In this document: one piece after another, positions 7,957-16,221 of the stretch
Layout of the letters: each line of letters begins with the position of its first letter
Numbering within the stretch: the first letter of the stretch is position 1
Assembly (NCBI GenBank): GCA_937925515.1
Contig: CALALP010000027.1
Coordinates: 1 to 60,535, forward strand
DNA: 60,535 nucleotides
Source of the DNA: an uncultured Lachnoanaerobaculum sp.
GTDB lineage: Bacteria; Bacillota; Clostridia; Lachnospirales; Lachnospiraceae
Direction of reading: 5' to 3'
Notes under the pieces: generated by a model
What the model was told of the DNA's origin: nothing
Seen by the model: the letters and a program-made list of their open reading frames with translations, nothing else
The model's database searches: none
Position numbers and translations under genes: made by a program

Positions 7957-10900
7957 ATGACAGTATTTGAAAACCCACTTAAAAGTCTTGCCGAGTTTAA
8001 TGACATTGAAAAATATATAAACACAAAAACTTCCCCTATACTTGTGAGTGATTTGACAGATGTATCAAAACTACATTTTATAAGTGAACTTTTGAAAAAT
8101 GAGAGAAAATGGAAACTTATAATTACCTATGACGAAACAAGGGCTATTCAAATATATGAGGATATGAAAGCATTTGAACGAAATGTACTTTTATATCCTG
8201 CAAGTGATTTTTTATTTTTTTATGCTGATATACAGGGTCATTTGATAACTAAGGAAAGAATCAATGTATGGCAACATTTATCAGAAGATGAAAGTGGAGT
8301 TGTAGTAACTACAATAGATGCAATAATGGATAAGATTGAGGAATATAATCAGTTTAAGTCCTCTGTTTTAACTATCAATGAAACCGACAGCATTGACCTT
8401 GAAGAACTATCTAAAAAACTTATACAGCTTGGTTATGAAAGAATGTCAGAAGTTGACGGAATAGGTCAGTTTTGTATAAGAGGTGGTATTATTGACATTT
8501 TTTCATTAACAGGAGAAAACCCTGTAAGAATAGAATTATGGGATAATGAAATAGATTCTATGAGATTTTTTGATGTGCAATCTCAGAGGTCTATTGAAAA
8601 CATTTCCAATATAAAAATTTATCCTGCAAAGGAAGTTAAAACAGGGGGTAAATACTCATTTTTAAGGTATTTTGATATAGACACTTCATTATTTTTTTTA
8701 GATGAGCCATATAGAATATATGACAGAGCTATTTTGATTGAAAAGGAATTTTCAGACGGAATAGCAGGCAGTATTGAGATTGGACAGGTAAATGGCAGAG
8801 AGTTACCTGAATACATAAGCACTGAGGAAATCTTTGGGGACTTAAACATTTACAATACTATAAGTTTGTCGGATATAGGGCATAAGACAGATAAGATTAG
8901 GATAGGGAAACATTTTTCAATACAATCTAGGGAACTTGTTTCATACAAAAATGCCCTTGATATGCTTATAGAGGATTTAAAGAAATATAAAAAAGAAAAT
9001 TACAAGGTAATTGTTTTGGCGGCCTCGAGAGCAAGAGTGGATAGGCTCATAAGAATGTTTTCAGATTGTGAACTTATTATCAATAAATGTGATGAGGAAA
9101 AGGAAAATAAACTTATCTCAGGTCAGATTTTAGTAGGTTATGGAAATGTTCATAAGAGCTTTGAATACACAGACTTAGACTTTGTACTTATTTCTGAAAA
9201 TGATATATTGGAGGGGGCAGGTAAGGAGAAAAGAAAACATCTAAGGGTAAAGGGTAAAAATGAGGGTAAAATCTCATCTTTAAATGAGCTTAAAGTAGGA
9301 GATTATGTTATACATGAGGATAATGGACTTGGCATTTACAAGGGAATTGAGCAGATAGAAAGAGATGATGTATTAAGGGATTACATTAAAATAGAATATC
9401 TTGGTGGGGATAATTGTTATGTTCCTACTTCAAAGCTTGATAGAATACAAAAATATCTTGCGACTAGGGAAACGCCTCCAAAATTAAGTAAACTTGGGGG
9501 GCTTGAGTGGTCAAAAACAAAGGCAAGAGTTAAAAAAGCAATAGAAAATATAGCCAAAGATTTAGTAAGTCTTTATTCTGCAAGATTATCAGGGACAGGT
9601 CATGTATACAGACAAGATACTGATTGGCAAAGAGAATTTGAGGAAGTATTTCCTTATGAGGAAACTGAAGACCAGATAAAAGCGATCGCAGATGTAAAAA
9701 AAGATATGGAAACAGGTAAGATAATGGATAGGCTTATATGTGGCGATGTTGGTTATGGAAAGACGGAGGTTGCATTAAGAGCCACTTTTAAGGTAGTACA
9801 AGAGGGTAAACAAGTCATTTATCTTGTACCGACTACCATACTTGCACAACAGCATTTCAATACATTTACACAAAGAATGAAAGACTTTCCGGTTAAAGTA
9901 GGCTTAATGTGTAGATTTAGGACAGTAAAAGAGCAAAGAGAAACCTTAGAAGAGTTTAAAAAAGGTTTTGTGGATATAATAATAGGAACGCATAGAGTTT
10001 TATCAAAAGATGTTTTAGCAAGGGATTTAGGGCTTGTTATAGTTGATGAGGAACAAAGATTTGGAGTTACTCATAAGGAAAAACTTAAGAAATTAAAGGA
10101 AAATGTAAATGTTTTGACGCTTACAGCTACGCCGATACCTAGAACATTACACATGAGTTTAGTAGGAATAAGAGATTTAAGCGTTTTAGAAGAGCCACCT
10201 ATTGATAGAAAACCTATACAAACCTATGTAATGGAGTATCACAAGGAGATTGTAAGAGAGGCGATACTAAGAGAGGTTTCAAGAGGGGGACAAGTATATT
10301 ATGTCTATAATAGAGTCGAGGACATTGATAAGGTAGCGTCTGATATAATGTCAATAGTTCCAAATGTAAAAGTAGCATTTGCACATGGTAAAATGTCTGA
10401 GCGAGAGCTTGAGAAGATGATGCTTGAATTTATAAATGGAGATATAGATGTTTTAGTATCAACTACAATTATAGAAACAGGACTTGATATTCCAAATGCA
10501 AATACTATGATTGTGCATGATTGTGATAGATTTGGGCTTTCACAACTTTATCAATTAAGGGGCAGAATAGGAAGAAGTAGCAGGACTTCTTACGCATTTT
10601 TAATGTATAAAAGAGATAAACTAATTTCAGAAGAGGCACAAAAAAGATTAAAGGCTATAAGAGAATTTACAGAACTTGGCAGTGGAATAAAGATTGCCAT
10701 GAGAGATTTAGAAATAAGAGGGGCAGGAAATGTCCTTGGAGCAGAACAACATGGGCATATGCAGGCAATAGGCTATGAGCTTTATTGTAAACTTCTAAAC
10801 ATTTCAATAAAGAAAATAAAGGGAGAAGAAGTTATTGGAGAAGAATTTGAAACTGAAATAGATATTTTGCTTGATGCTTACATTCCCTCAAGTTATATTT

Positions 10901-11313
10901 CAAATGAAGAAAATAAACTTGACTTATATAAGAGAATTGCGTCTATTGAAAAGTATGAGGACTATTCAGATATACAGGACGAACTTATTGATAGATTTGG
11001 AGAATTAAATAACAGCGTAGAAAATCTTTTAGATATTGCACTTCTTAAGAGTTTAGCACATGGTGCTTATATAAAATATATAAATGTAAAAGATAATGAA
11101 ATAAGACTTAGATTTTATGAAAATACTAAAATCAGCATGGAGAATATTCATAAAATAGTTGAAAGATTTAAACCTTATTTAAAAATAGATACTACTCACA
11201 TGGCTGAATTATTATATAAAGAAAAAAATATTGAAATAAGAGTATTACTTAAGAAAGCACTTGACATTGTGTCGTATATTAAGAGTGTTGAAAGACTTGA
11301 CAAAGTAACTTAA
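7957..11313 (+). CDS. mfd: Transcription-repair coupling factor
   Basis: An 1118-residue Mfd, an ATP-driven translocase that removes stalled RNA polymerase and recruits UvrA. The UvrB-like N-terminal part spans about 1-350. The RNA-polymerase-interaction (CarD-like) domain at about 440-510 contains GDYVIHEDNGLG. The helicase core has Walker A GDVGYGKTE, DEEQRFG as the DEAD/DEEQ box, TATPIPRTLHMS, and the motif VI region QLRGRIGRS. The C-terminal TRCF domain is present. Length and order of domains are normal. It starts one base after pth ends, so the two are probably translationally coupled. Confidence 0.97.
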   Translation: MTVFENPLKSLAEFNDIEKYINTKTSPILVSDLTDVSKLHFISELLKNERKWKLIITYDETRAIQIYEDMKAFERNVLLYPASDFLFFYADIQGHLITKERINVWQHLSEDESGVVVTTIDAIMDKIEEYNQFKSSVLTINETDSIDLEELSKKLIQLGYERMSEVDGIGQFCIRGGIIDIFSLTGENPVRIELWDNEIDSMRFFDVQSQRSIENISNIKIYPAKEVKTGGKYSFLRYFDIDTSLFFLDEPYRIYDRAILIEKEFSDGIAGSIEIGQVNGRELPEYISTEEIFGDLNIYNTISLSDIGHKTDKIRIGKHFSIQSRELVSYKNALDMLIEDLKKYKKENYKVIVLAASRARVDRLIRMFSDCELIINKCDEEKENKLISGQILVGYGNVHKSFEYTDLDFVLISENDILEGAGKEKRKHLRVKGKNEGKISSLNELKVGDYVIHEDNGLGIYKGIEQIERDDVLRDYIKIEYLGGDNCYVPTSKLDRIQKYLATRETPPKLSKLGGLEWSKTKARVKKAIENIAKDLVSLYSARLSGTGHVYRQDTDWQREFEEVFPYEETEDQIKAIADVKKDMETGKIMDRLICGDVGYGKTEVALRATFKVVQEGKQVIYLVPTTILAQQHFNTFTQRMKDFPVKVGLMCRFRTVKEQRETLEEFKKGFVDIIIGTHRVLSKDVLARDLGLVIVDEEQRFGVTHKEKLKKLKENVNVLTLTATPIPRTLHMSLVGIRDLSVLEEPPIDRKPIQTYVMEYHKEIVREAILREVSRGGQVYYVYNRVEDIDKVASDIMSIVPNVKVAFAHGKMSERELEKMMLEFINGDIDVLVSTTIIETGLDIPNANTMIVHDCDRFGLSQLYQLRGRIGRSSRTSYAFLMYKRDKLISEEAQKRLKAIREFTELGSGIKIAMRDLEIRGAGNVLGAEQHGHMQAIGYELYCKLLNISIKKIKGEEVIGEEFETEIDILLDAYIPSSYISNEENKLDLYKRIASIEKYEDYSDIQDELIDRFGELNNSVENLLDIALLKSLAHGAYIKYINVKDNEIRLRFYENTKISMENIHKIVERFKPYLKIDTTHMAELLYKEKNIEIRVLLKKALDIVSYIKSVERLDKVT

Positions 11314-11392
11314 AAACGTTATAAATACATTTGAAACCTAGAAGAATTAGTTTTAGGAATATAGGAATCGCAGAATTTAAAGAGAGGAGAGT

Positions 11393-11423
11393 CTACTCAA
11401 ATTTGTTATAAAAATATGAGTAG
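11393..11423 (+). promoter_or_regulatory. Hairpin between the ribosome site and start of the HU gene
   Basis: CTACTCA at 11393-11399 pairs perfectly with TGAGTAG at 11417-11423. The only good ribosome-binding sequence (AGAGAGGAG, about 11380-11389) lies before the hairpin and the HU start at 11434 lies after it, so folding would bring the two closer. A four-codon open frame ATGAGTAGCAAATAA starts at 11416 inside the right arm. A role in translational control of HU is inferred. Confidence 0.45.
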
Positions 11424-11433
11424 CAAATAAGAA

Positions 11434-11715
11434 ATGAATAAGACAGAGTTATTGGATGCTATGCACAAGAAAGCAGGGATTTCAAAAAAAGATGCAGAGG
11501 TAGCATTAAAGGCTTTTATAGACTCAGTTTCTGAGGAACTTGCTAATGGTGGTAAGGTACAGTTAGTAGGATTTGGTACATTTGAGGTTTCTGAAAGACC
11601 TGCAAGAGACGGTATAAACCCTAGAACAAAAGAGGCTATGCATATACCTGCAAGTAAAGCTCCTAAATTTAAGGCAGGTAAGGGACTTAAAGATTTAGTA
11701 AATGTTAGTAAGTAA
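11434..11715 (+). CDS. hup: HU-family DNA-binding protein
   Basis: A 93-residue histone-like HU, which bends and compacts DNA as a dimer. It has the normal MNKTELLDAM start, the GFGTFEVSERPAR core with the DNA-binding arm around NPRTKEAMHIPASKAPKF, and the C-terminal helix. It sits between mfd and rqcP as in many Clostridia. The stop codon shares one base with the next start (TAATG), so the two are coupled. No good ribosome site directly precedes the ATG; see the hairpin at 11393-11423. Confidence 0.96.
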   Translation: MNKTELLDAMHKKAGISKKDAEVALKAFIDSVSEELANGGKVQLVGFGTFEVSERPARDGINPRTKEAMHIPASKAPKFKAGKGLKDLVNVSK

Positions 11716-11954
11716 TGAGAATAGATAAATTTTTAAAAGTTTCTAGGATTATAAAGCGTCGTACAGTTGCCAATGAGGCATGTGATGCAGGCAGAGTCTT
11801 AGTTAATGATAAAGCAGTAAAGGCATCTTTTACAGTAAAAAAAGGCGATATTATTGAGGTATTGTTTGGTTCTAAATCAGTAAAAGTTGAGGTTCTTGAG
11901 TTAGCTGATACTACTAAAAAAGAAGAGGCTAAAGAGCTGTTTAGGTATATTTAA
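11715..11954 (+). CDS. rqcP: S4-domain RNA-binding protein of ribosome quality control (RqcP/YabO-like)
   Basis: A 79-residue protein made of a single S4 domain (RIDKFLKVSRIIKRRTVANE, then GRVLVNDK). It matches the size of RqcP (YabO, Hsp15-like), which binds stalled large ribosomal subunits during C-terminal alanine tailing with RqcH. The identification rests on size, domain and its place between hup and divIC. In sporulating Firmicutes yabP and yabQ usually follow; here they do not. Confidence 0.88.
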   Translation: MRIDKFLKVSRIIKRRTVANEACDAGRVLVNDKAVKASFTVKKGDIIEVLFGSKSVKVEVLELADTTKKEEAKELFRYI

Positions 11955-11998
11955 GTGTTGCGTGAAAAATTATAATATTTTGTATTAAATGGTTTAGT

Positions 11999-12035
11999 GG
12001 GGGATTTTCCTCGCCGGTGGCGAGAAAAATCCCCC
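11999..12035 (+). repeat. Long palindrome between rqcP and divIC
   Basis: GGGGGATTTTCCTCGCC at 11999-12015 pairs with 12019-12035 around a GGT loop, with one mismatch in 17. No T run follows, so it is not a standard terminator. It is clearly related to the palindrome at 24998-25030 (shared CCTCGCC tip and TTTTCC/GGAAAA stem), which suggests a dispersed hairpin element. Confidence 0.7.
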
Positions 12036-12085
12036 AGCTAATAATAGTAGCTTTGCAATAAGCATTTGTTTCAGAGGTATAGGAT

Positions 12086-12409
12086 ATGAAAATGAAATTG
12101 TTGAAAGGGTTTTCTAAAAAAAAAGGCAGGAAATTAAATAATATATATATTTTGCTTTTGGTTGGTGGTGTCATGTTGCTTATGATATTTACCCTAAATG
12201 CTAGGATAAAAGACCTAGAAAATATAATGGCAAAGAATAAAGAAAGAGAAGTTCTAATTCAAAAGCAACTTACTTATGAAAAGGAAAGAGAAGAGTTTCT
12301 AAGAAAGAAAAGAGAATATTACCAAAGTAGAGATTATATAGAAGACGTAGCTAAGGAAAGACTTGGACTTATATATCCTGACGAAATTATTTTAAAACCA
12401 AATGAGTAA
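12086..12409 (+). CDS. divIC: Septum formation initiator, FtsB/DivIC family
   Basis: A 107-residue bitopic membrane protein: short basic cytoplasmic start, one membrane segment at about 21-40 (IYILLLVGGVMLLMIF), then an extracellular coiled coil at about 41-85 and a conserved end with ERLGLIYPDEI. This is the FtsB/DivIC pattern; such proteins hold the divisome with FtsL and DivIB. The place between rqcP and tilS matches divIC in Firmicutes. A second ATG six bases in is an alternative start. The distinct palindrome 51 bases upstream separates it from rqcP. Confidence 0.9.
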   Translation: MKMKLLKGFSKKKGRKLNNIYILLLVGGVMLLMIFTLNARIKDLENIMAKNKEREVLIQKQLTYEKEREEFLRKKREYYQSRDYIEDVAKERLGLIYPDEIILKPNE

Positions 12410-12411
12410 AT

Positions 12412-13866
12412 ATGATTTATAAAGTATATGAAACCATAAAAAAATATAACTTACTTTTAAGAGATGATAGATGTATAGTAGGCGTAAGTGGTGGTGCAGA
12501 TTCTGTAGCCCTCTTATGCCTACTTTCTAACTTTAAAAAAGAACTTAATATGGAACTTAGAGCTGTACATGTGCATCATGGTATAAGAGGTGCTGAGGCA
12601 GATACAGATTATTTGTTTGTAAAAAATTTATGTAATCAGATGAAGGTTAAACTGATTACATTTTTTTATGATGTTCCTAAATTTGCAAAAGAAAATAAAC
12701 TAAGCGAAGAAGAGGCAGGTCGTACTCTTAGGTATAAAGCATTTGATGAGGCTATTTTAAGTTGGAAAAATGAAGAAAAGCTAAATGAAAATAAAGAGTA
12801 TAAAATCGCAGTCGCCCATAATATGGAAGATAATGCAGAAACAATAATTATGAATCTTGCAAGAGGAACAGGATTAAGAGGTATTTCAGGAATTTCTATA
12901 AAAAGGGGAAATATTATAAGACCACTACTATTTACAAAAAGAAAAGAGATTGAAAACTATCTTAATTTAAATAATATCAATTATAAAATCGATTCCACAA
13001 ATTTATCTGATGATTATACTAGAAATGTAATAAGACATCATATAATAGATAAACTTAAAAGAAATGTAAATCCATTAGCCGTTGAGCATATTTCAAATGC
13101 AAGTAGAATTATGGAACAGGCAGACAGCTATTTTTTAGAACAGGCTGATAATTATTTAAGTCAAAATCTAATAGAAAATGAGGGCTTTTATGGAGTTAAT
13201 GTAGAAAAGCTTTCATTGATTCCTGAGATAATAAGGACTTATATAATAAGTGGCATTATAAAAAAATTACTTTCTAAGATGAACTTAGGCTATAAAGACA
13301 TTAGTTTAAGAAATATTGAAGATATTGATAAACTTATTTTTTTGGCTACAGGAAAGAAAATAAATCTGCCTTATGGGCTTTTAGCAAAAAAAGATTACAA
13401 AAACTTGTGGATAGGTCAAGAAAATGCAGAAACATATTTGAAATTTACGCCAAGGAATGATACTATATTTATAAGCGAAGAATTTCTTAATAAATTGAGG
13501 TTTTATGAAAATGCTACTATCAAAAGAATTGGGGAATTTGAGCTTAGGGTATTTGAATATAAAAAAGAATTAAAAATACCTAAAGAAAAGAACCTTAAAT
13601 GGTTTGACATTTCCTCTATAAATAAGGGCTTAGAAATTCGTACTAGAAAAAAGGGCGATTATATAAGGCTTAGTACAGGAGGAAAAAAGAGTGTAAAAGA
13701 TTATATGATTAATACTAAAATAGATAAGGAGCAAAGAAATCATATTTTACTTATTACACAGGAAAGTCATGTTCTATGGATTGTTGGTTATAGAACAAGT
13801 GATTTTTTTAGAGTCAATGACAAAACAAAAATGATATTGGAAGTAAAATGGTTAGGAGGGGATTGA
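12412..13866 (+). CDS. tilS: tRNA(Ile)-lysidine synthetase
   Basis: A 484-residue TilS, which adds lysine to C34 of the minor isoleucine tRNA so that it reads AUA. The N-terminal PP-loop reads GVSGGADSVAL (about 24-34), followed by HVHHGIRG and the family pattern HNMEDNAET. The C-terminal substrate-binding domain reads RTRKKGDYIRL. It begins two bases after divIC and is followed by hpt after one base. In Bacillus spoIIE precedes tilS; no such gene is here. The protein is essential in most bacteria, in line with the high AUA use of this AT-rich sequence. Confidence 0.95.
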   Translation: MIYKVYETIKKYNLLLRDDRCIVGVSGGADSVALLCLLSNFKKELNMELRAVHVHHGIRGAEADTDYLFVKNLCNQMKVKLITFFYDVPKFAKENKLSEEEAGRTLRYKAFDEAILSWKNEEKLNENKEYKIAVAHNMEDNAETIIMNLARGTGLRGISGISIKRGNIIRPLLFTKRKEIENYLNLNNINYKIDSTNLSDDYTRNVIRHHIIDKLKRNVNPLAVEHISNASRIMEQADSYFLEQADNYLSQNLIENEGFYGVNVEKLSLIPEIIRTYIISGIIKKLLSKMNLGYKDISLRNIEDIDKLIFLATGKKINLPYGLLAKKDYKNLWIGQENAETYLKFTPRNDTIFISEEFLNKLRFYENATIKRIGEFELRVFEYKKELKIPKEKNLKWFDISSINKGLEIRTRKKGDYIRLSTGGKKSVKDYMINTKIDKEQRNHILLITQESHVLWIVGYRTSDFFRVNDKTKMILEVKWLGGD

Positions 13867-13867
13867 A

Positions 13868-14404
13868 ATGAACTATACAGTTGAAGAGCTTATCTCAAAG
13901 AATGAATTAGAGGAGAGGATTGCAGAGGTATCAAAGTTAATAAATAAAGATTATGAGGGAAAACAGATAAGCCTTATATGTGTATTAAAAGGTGGAGTTA
14001 TGTTTATGTGTGAACTTGCAAAGCATATTACTGTTGATGTAAGTTTAGATTTTATGTGTCTATCAAGCTATGGTGGAGGCACTACCTCAAGTGGAGTTGT
14101 AAAAATCGTAAAAGATTTGGACGAAAGCATTGAGGGGAAAGACGTACTTATAGTTGAAGATATTATTGACTCAGGAAGAACCCTTGCATATCTAATAGAA
14201 ATACTTGAAAAAAGAGGACCAAAAAGTATAAAACTTTGTACACTCTTAGATAAGCCTTCAAGAAGAGTGGTTAAAGATGTAAAGGTTGACTACACTTGTT
14301 TTGAAATACCTGATGAGTTTGTAGTCGGATATGGGCTTGATTATGATCAAAAACTTAGAAATCTTCCATATATTGGAGTTGTGAAATTTAAGGAGGAAAA
14401 TTAG
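13868..14404 (+). CDS. hpt: Hypoxanthine phosphoribosyltransferase
   Basis: A 178-residue HPRT, which salvages hypoxanthine and guanine with PRPP to IMP and GMP. The PRPP-binding motif is VLIVEDIIDSGRTL, the flexible-loop region is LSSYGGGTTSSG, and the C-terminal purine-recognition part reads DEFVVGYGLDYD. Length is normal. A GGAGGGG site overlaps the tilS end. The tilS-hpt-ftsH order is widely kept in Firmicutes. Confidence 0.96.
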   Translation: MNYTVEELISKNELEERIAEVSKLINKDYEGKQISLICVLKGGVMFMCELAKHITVDVSLDFMCLSSYGGGTTSSGVVKIVKDLDESIEGKDVLIVEDIIDSGRTLAYLIEILEKRGPKSIKLCTLLDKPSRRVVKDVKVDYTCFEIPDEFVVGYGLDYDQKLRNLPYIGVVKFKEEN

Positions 14405-14406
14405 AG

Positions 14407-16221
14407 TTGAAACAGAGAGAGGGGAAATTTGGAGTAATACCGGCGATTATAGTTTTACTCCTGATTACTTGGATTGTATATGGTCTTGGAGATAAGATAA
14501 CTGAAAATAGACTTACTAAAAATCAGTTTTTTGAAATGATAAGTAATGGGCAAGAGTATAGTTTTGAGATAATTCAAAACACTCAAACACCTACCGGAGT
14601 TGTGGAAATAAAAGGTAAAAACAGTCCTGAAAAGTTTAGATATTATGTTTCAAATGTAAATGAAATTACGCATGAACTTGATAGTAGAGGAATAGATTAT
14701 ATTTTAAGAGATGTTCCAAGTAAGGGAATATTTACCGATATAGTTCTTCCTGTACTTATAGCCATAGTTTCTGTAATTGTATGTATAATTATATTGCAGC
14801 AAAGAACAGGTGGTGTATCAGGTGGCAATAAGATGATGGACTTTGGAAAAAATAAGGCTAAACTTGCTATTAAAACTCCTATAAAATTTGATATGGTTGC
14901 AGGTCTAAAAGAGGAGAAAGAGGACTTAGAAGAAGTAGTTGATTTTTTGAAAAATCCAAATAAATATTCACAACTAGGTGCAAGAATACCAAAAGGAATC
15001 ATTTTAGTAGGACCTCCCGGAACAGGAAAAACACTTTTAGCAAAGGCAGTAGCAGGAGAGGCCGGAGTTCCTTTCTTCTCAATATCAGGTTCAGATTTTG
15101 TGGAAATGTTTGTAGGTGTAGGTGCATCTAGGGTAAGAGATTTATTCCTAGAGGCAAAAAGAAATTCTCCTTGTATTGTTTTTATAGATGAAATAGACGC
15201 AGTAGCAAGACGTAGGGGGTCAGGACTTGGTGGAAGTCATGATGAGAGAGAACAGACTTTAAATCAGCTTTTGGTAGAAATGGACGGCTTTGCAGTAAAT
15301 CAAGGAATTATAGTTTTAGCTGCAACAAATAGGGTTGATATACTTGACCCTGCAATTTTAAGACCGGGTAGATTTGACAGAAAGATTGCAGTTGGAAGAC
15401 CTGATGTTGAGGCTAGAGAGGAAATACTCAAAGTACATTCAAAGGGTAAGCCATTAGCAGATGATGTAGACCTAAAGAAGATAGCAAGAACAAGTGCAGG
15501 GTTTACAGGGGCAGATCTTGAAAACCTTATGAATGAGGCTGCGATTTTGACTGCTAAGGAAAATAGAAAATATATAACAAATGCAGATATTGAAAAGTCA
15601 TTTATCAAAGTAGGCATTGGTACTGAAAAAAAGAGTAAGATTGTATCTGAAAAAGAAAAAAGAATAACTGCATATCATGAAACAGGGCATGCAATTTTAT
15701 TTCATGTACTTCCCGATGTAGGACCTGTACATACTGTTTCTATAATACCGACAGGAGTAAGTGCGGCAGGGTATACTATGCCTTTACCTGAAAGAGATGA
15801 TGTATTTAATACTAAGGGAAAAATGTTGCAAACTATTATGGTTACTCTAGGAGGAAGAATTGCAGAAGAAATTATCTTTGATGATGTAACCACCGGAGCA
15901 AGTCAAGACATAAAACAAGCTACAAGTGTTGCAAAAGCAATGGTTATGAACTATGGCTTTAGTGAAAAGCTTGGAATGATTCACTATGGAGATGAGGGAG
16001 ATGAGATATTCATAGGAAGAGATTTAGGACATACTAAATCTTATGGTGAAACAACTGCTACTATAATTGATGAAGAAGTAAAGAGAATAGTAGACGAATG
16101 TTATACAAAAGCAAGGGATATTATTTTAAAGCATCAAGATATATTGCATAAATGTTCCGAGCTTTTGCTTGAACGAGAAAAAATAGGGCAAAAGGAATTT
16201 GAGGCATTATTTAATGAATAG
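14407..16221 (+). CDS. ftsH: ATP-dependent zinc metalloprotease FtsH
   Basis: A 604-residue membrane-bound AAA protease. It has two membrane segments (about 10-28 and 115-135) around a small extracytoplasmic domain, then the AAA module with Walker A GPPGTGKT, Walker B CIVFIDEIDA and the second region of homology ending NRPG-like in ILRPGRFDRKI. The zinc site is HETGH in the C-terminal M41 peptidase domain. The start is TTG at 14407, right after a GGAGGAAAATTAGAG site; the hpt stop lies two bases upstream. Its last eight bases overlap the next gene, a glycosidase, which is unusual company for ftsH. Confidence 0.96.
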   Translation: MKQREGKFGVIPAIIVLLLITWIVYGLGDKITENRLTKNQFFEMISNGQEYSFEIIQNTQTPTGVVEIKGKNSPEKFRYYVSNVNEITHELDSRGIDYILRDVPSKGIFTDIVLPVLIAIVSVIVCIIILQQRTGGVSGGNKMMDFGKNKAKLAIKTPIKFDMVAGLKEEKEDLEEVVDFLKNPNKYSQLGARIPKGIILVGPPGTGKTLLAKAVAGEAGVPFFSISGSDFVEMFVGVGASRVRDLFLEAKRNSPCIVFIDEIDAVARRRGSGLGGSHDEREQTLNQLLVEMDGFAVNQGIIVLAATNRVDILDPAILRPGRFDRKIAVGRPDVEAREEILKVHSKGKPLADDVDLKKIARTSAGFTGADLENLMNEAAILTAKENRKYITNADIEKSFIKVGIGTEKKSKIVSEKEKRITAYHETGHAILFHVLPDVGPVHTVSIIPTGVSAAGYTMPLPERDDVFNTKGKMLQTIMVTLGGRIAEEIIFDDVTTGASQDIKQATSVAKAMVMNYGFSEKLGMIHYGDEGDEIFIGRDLGHTKSYGETTATIIDEEVKRIVDECYTKARDIILKHQDILHKCSELLLEREKIGQKEFEALFNE

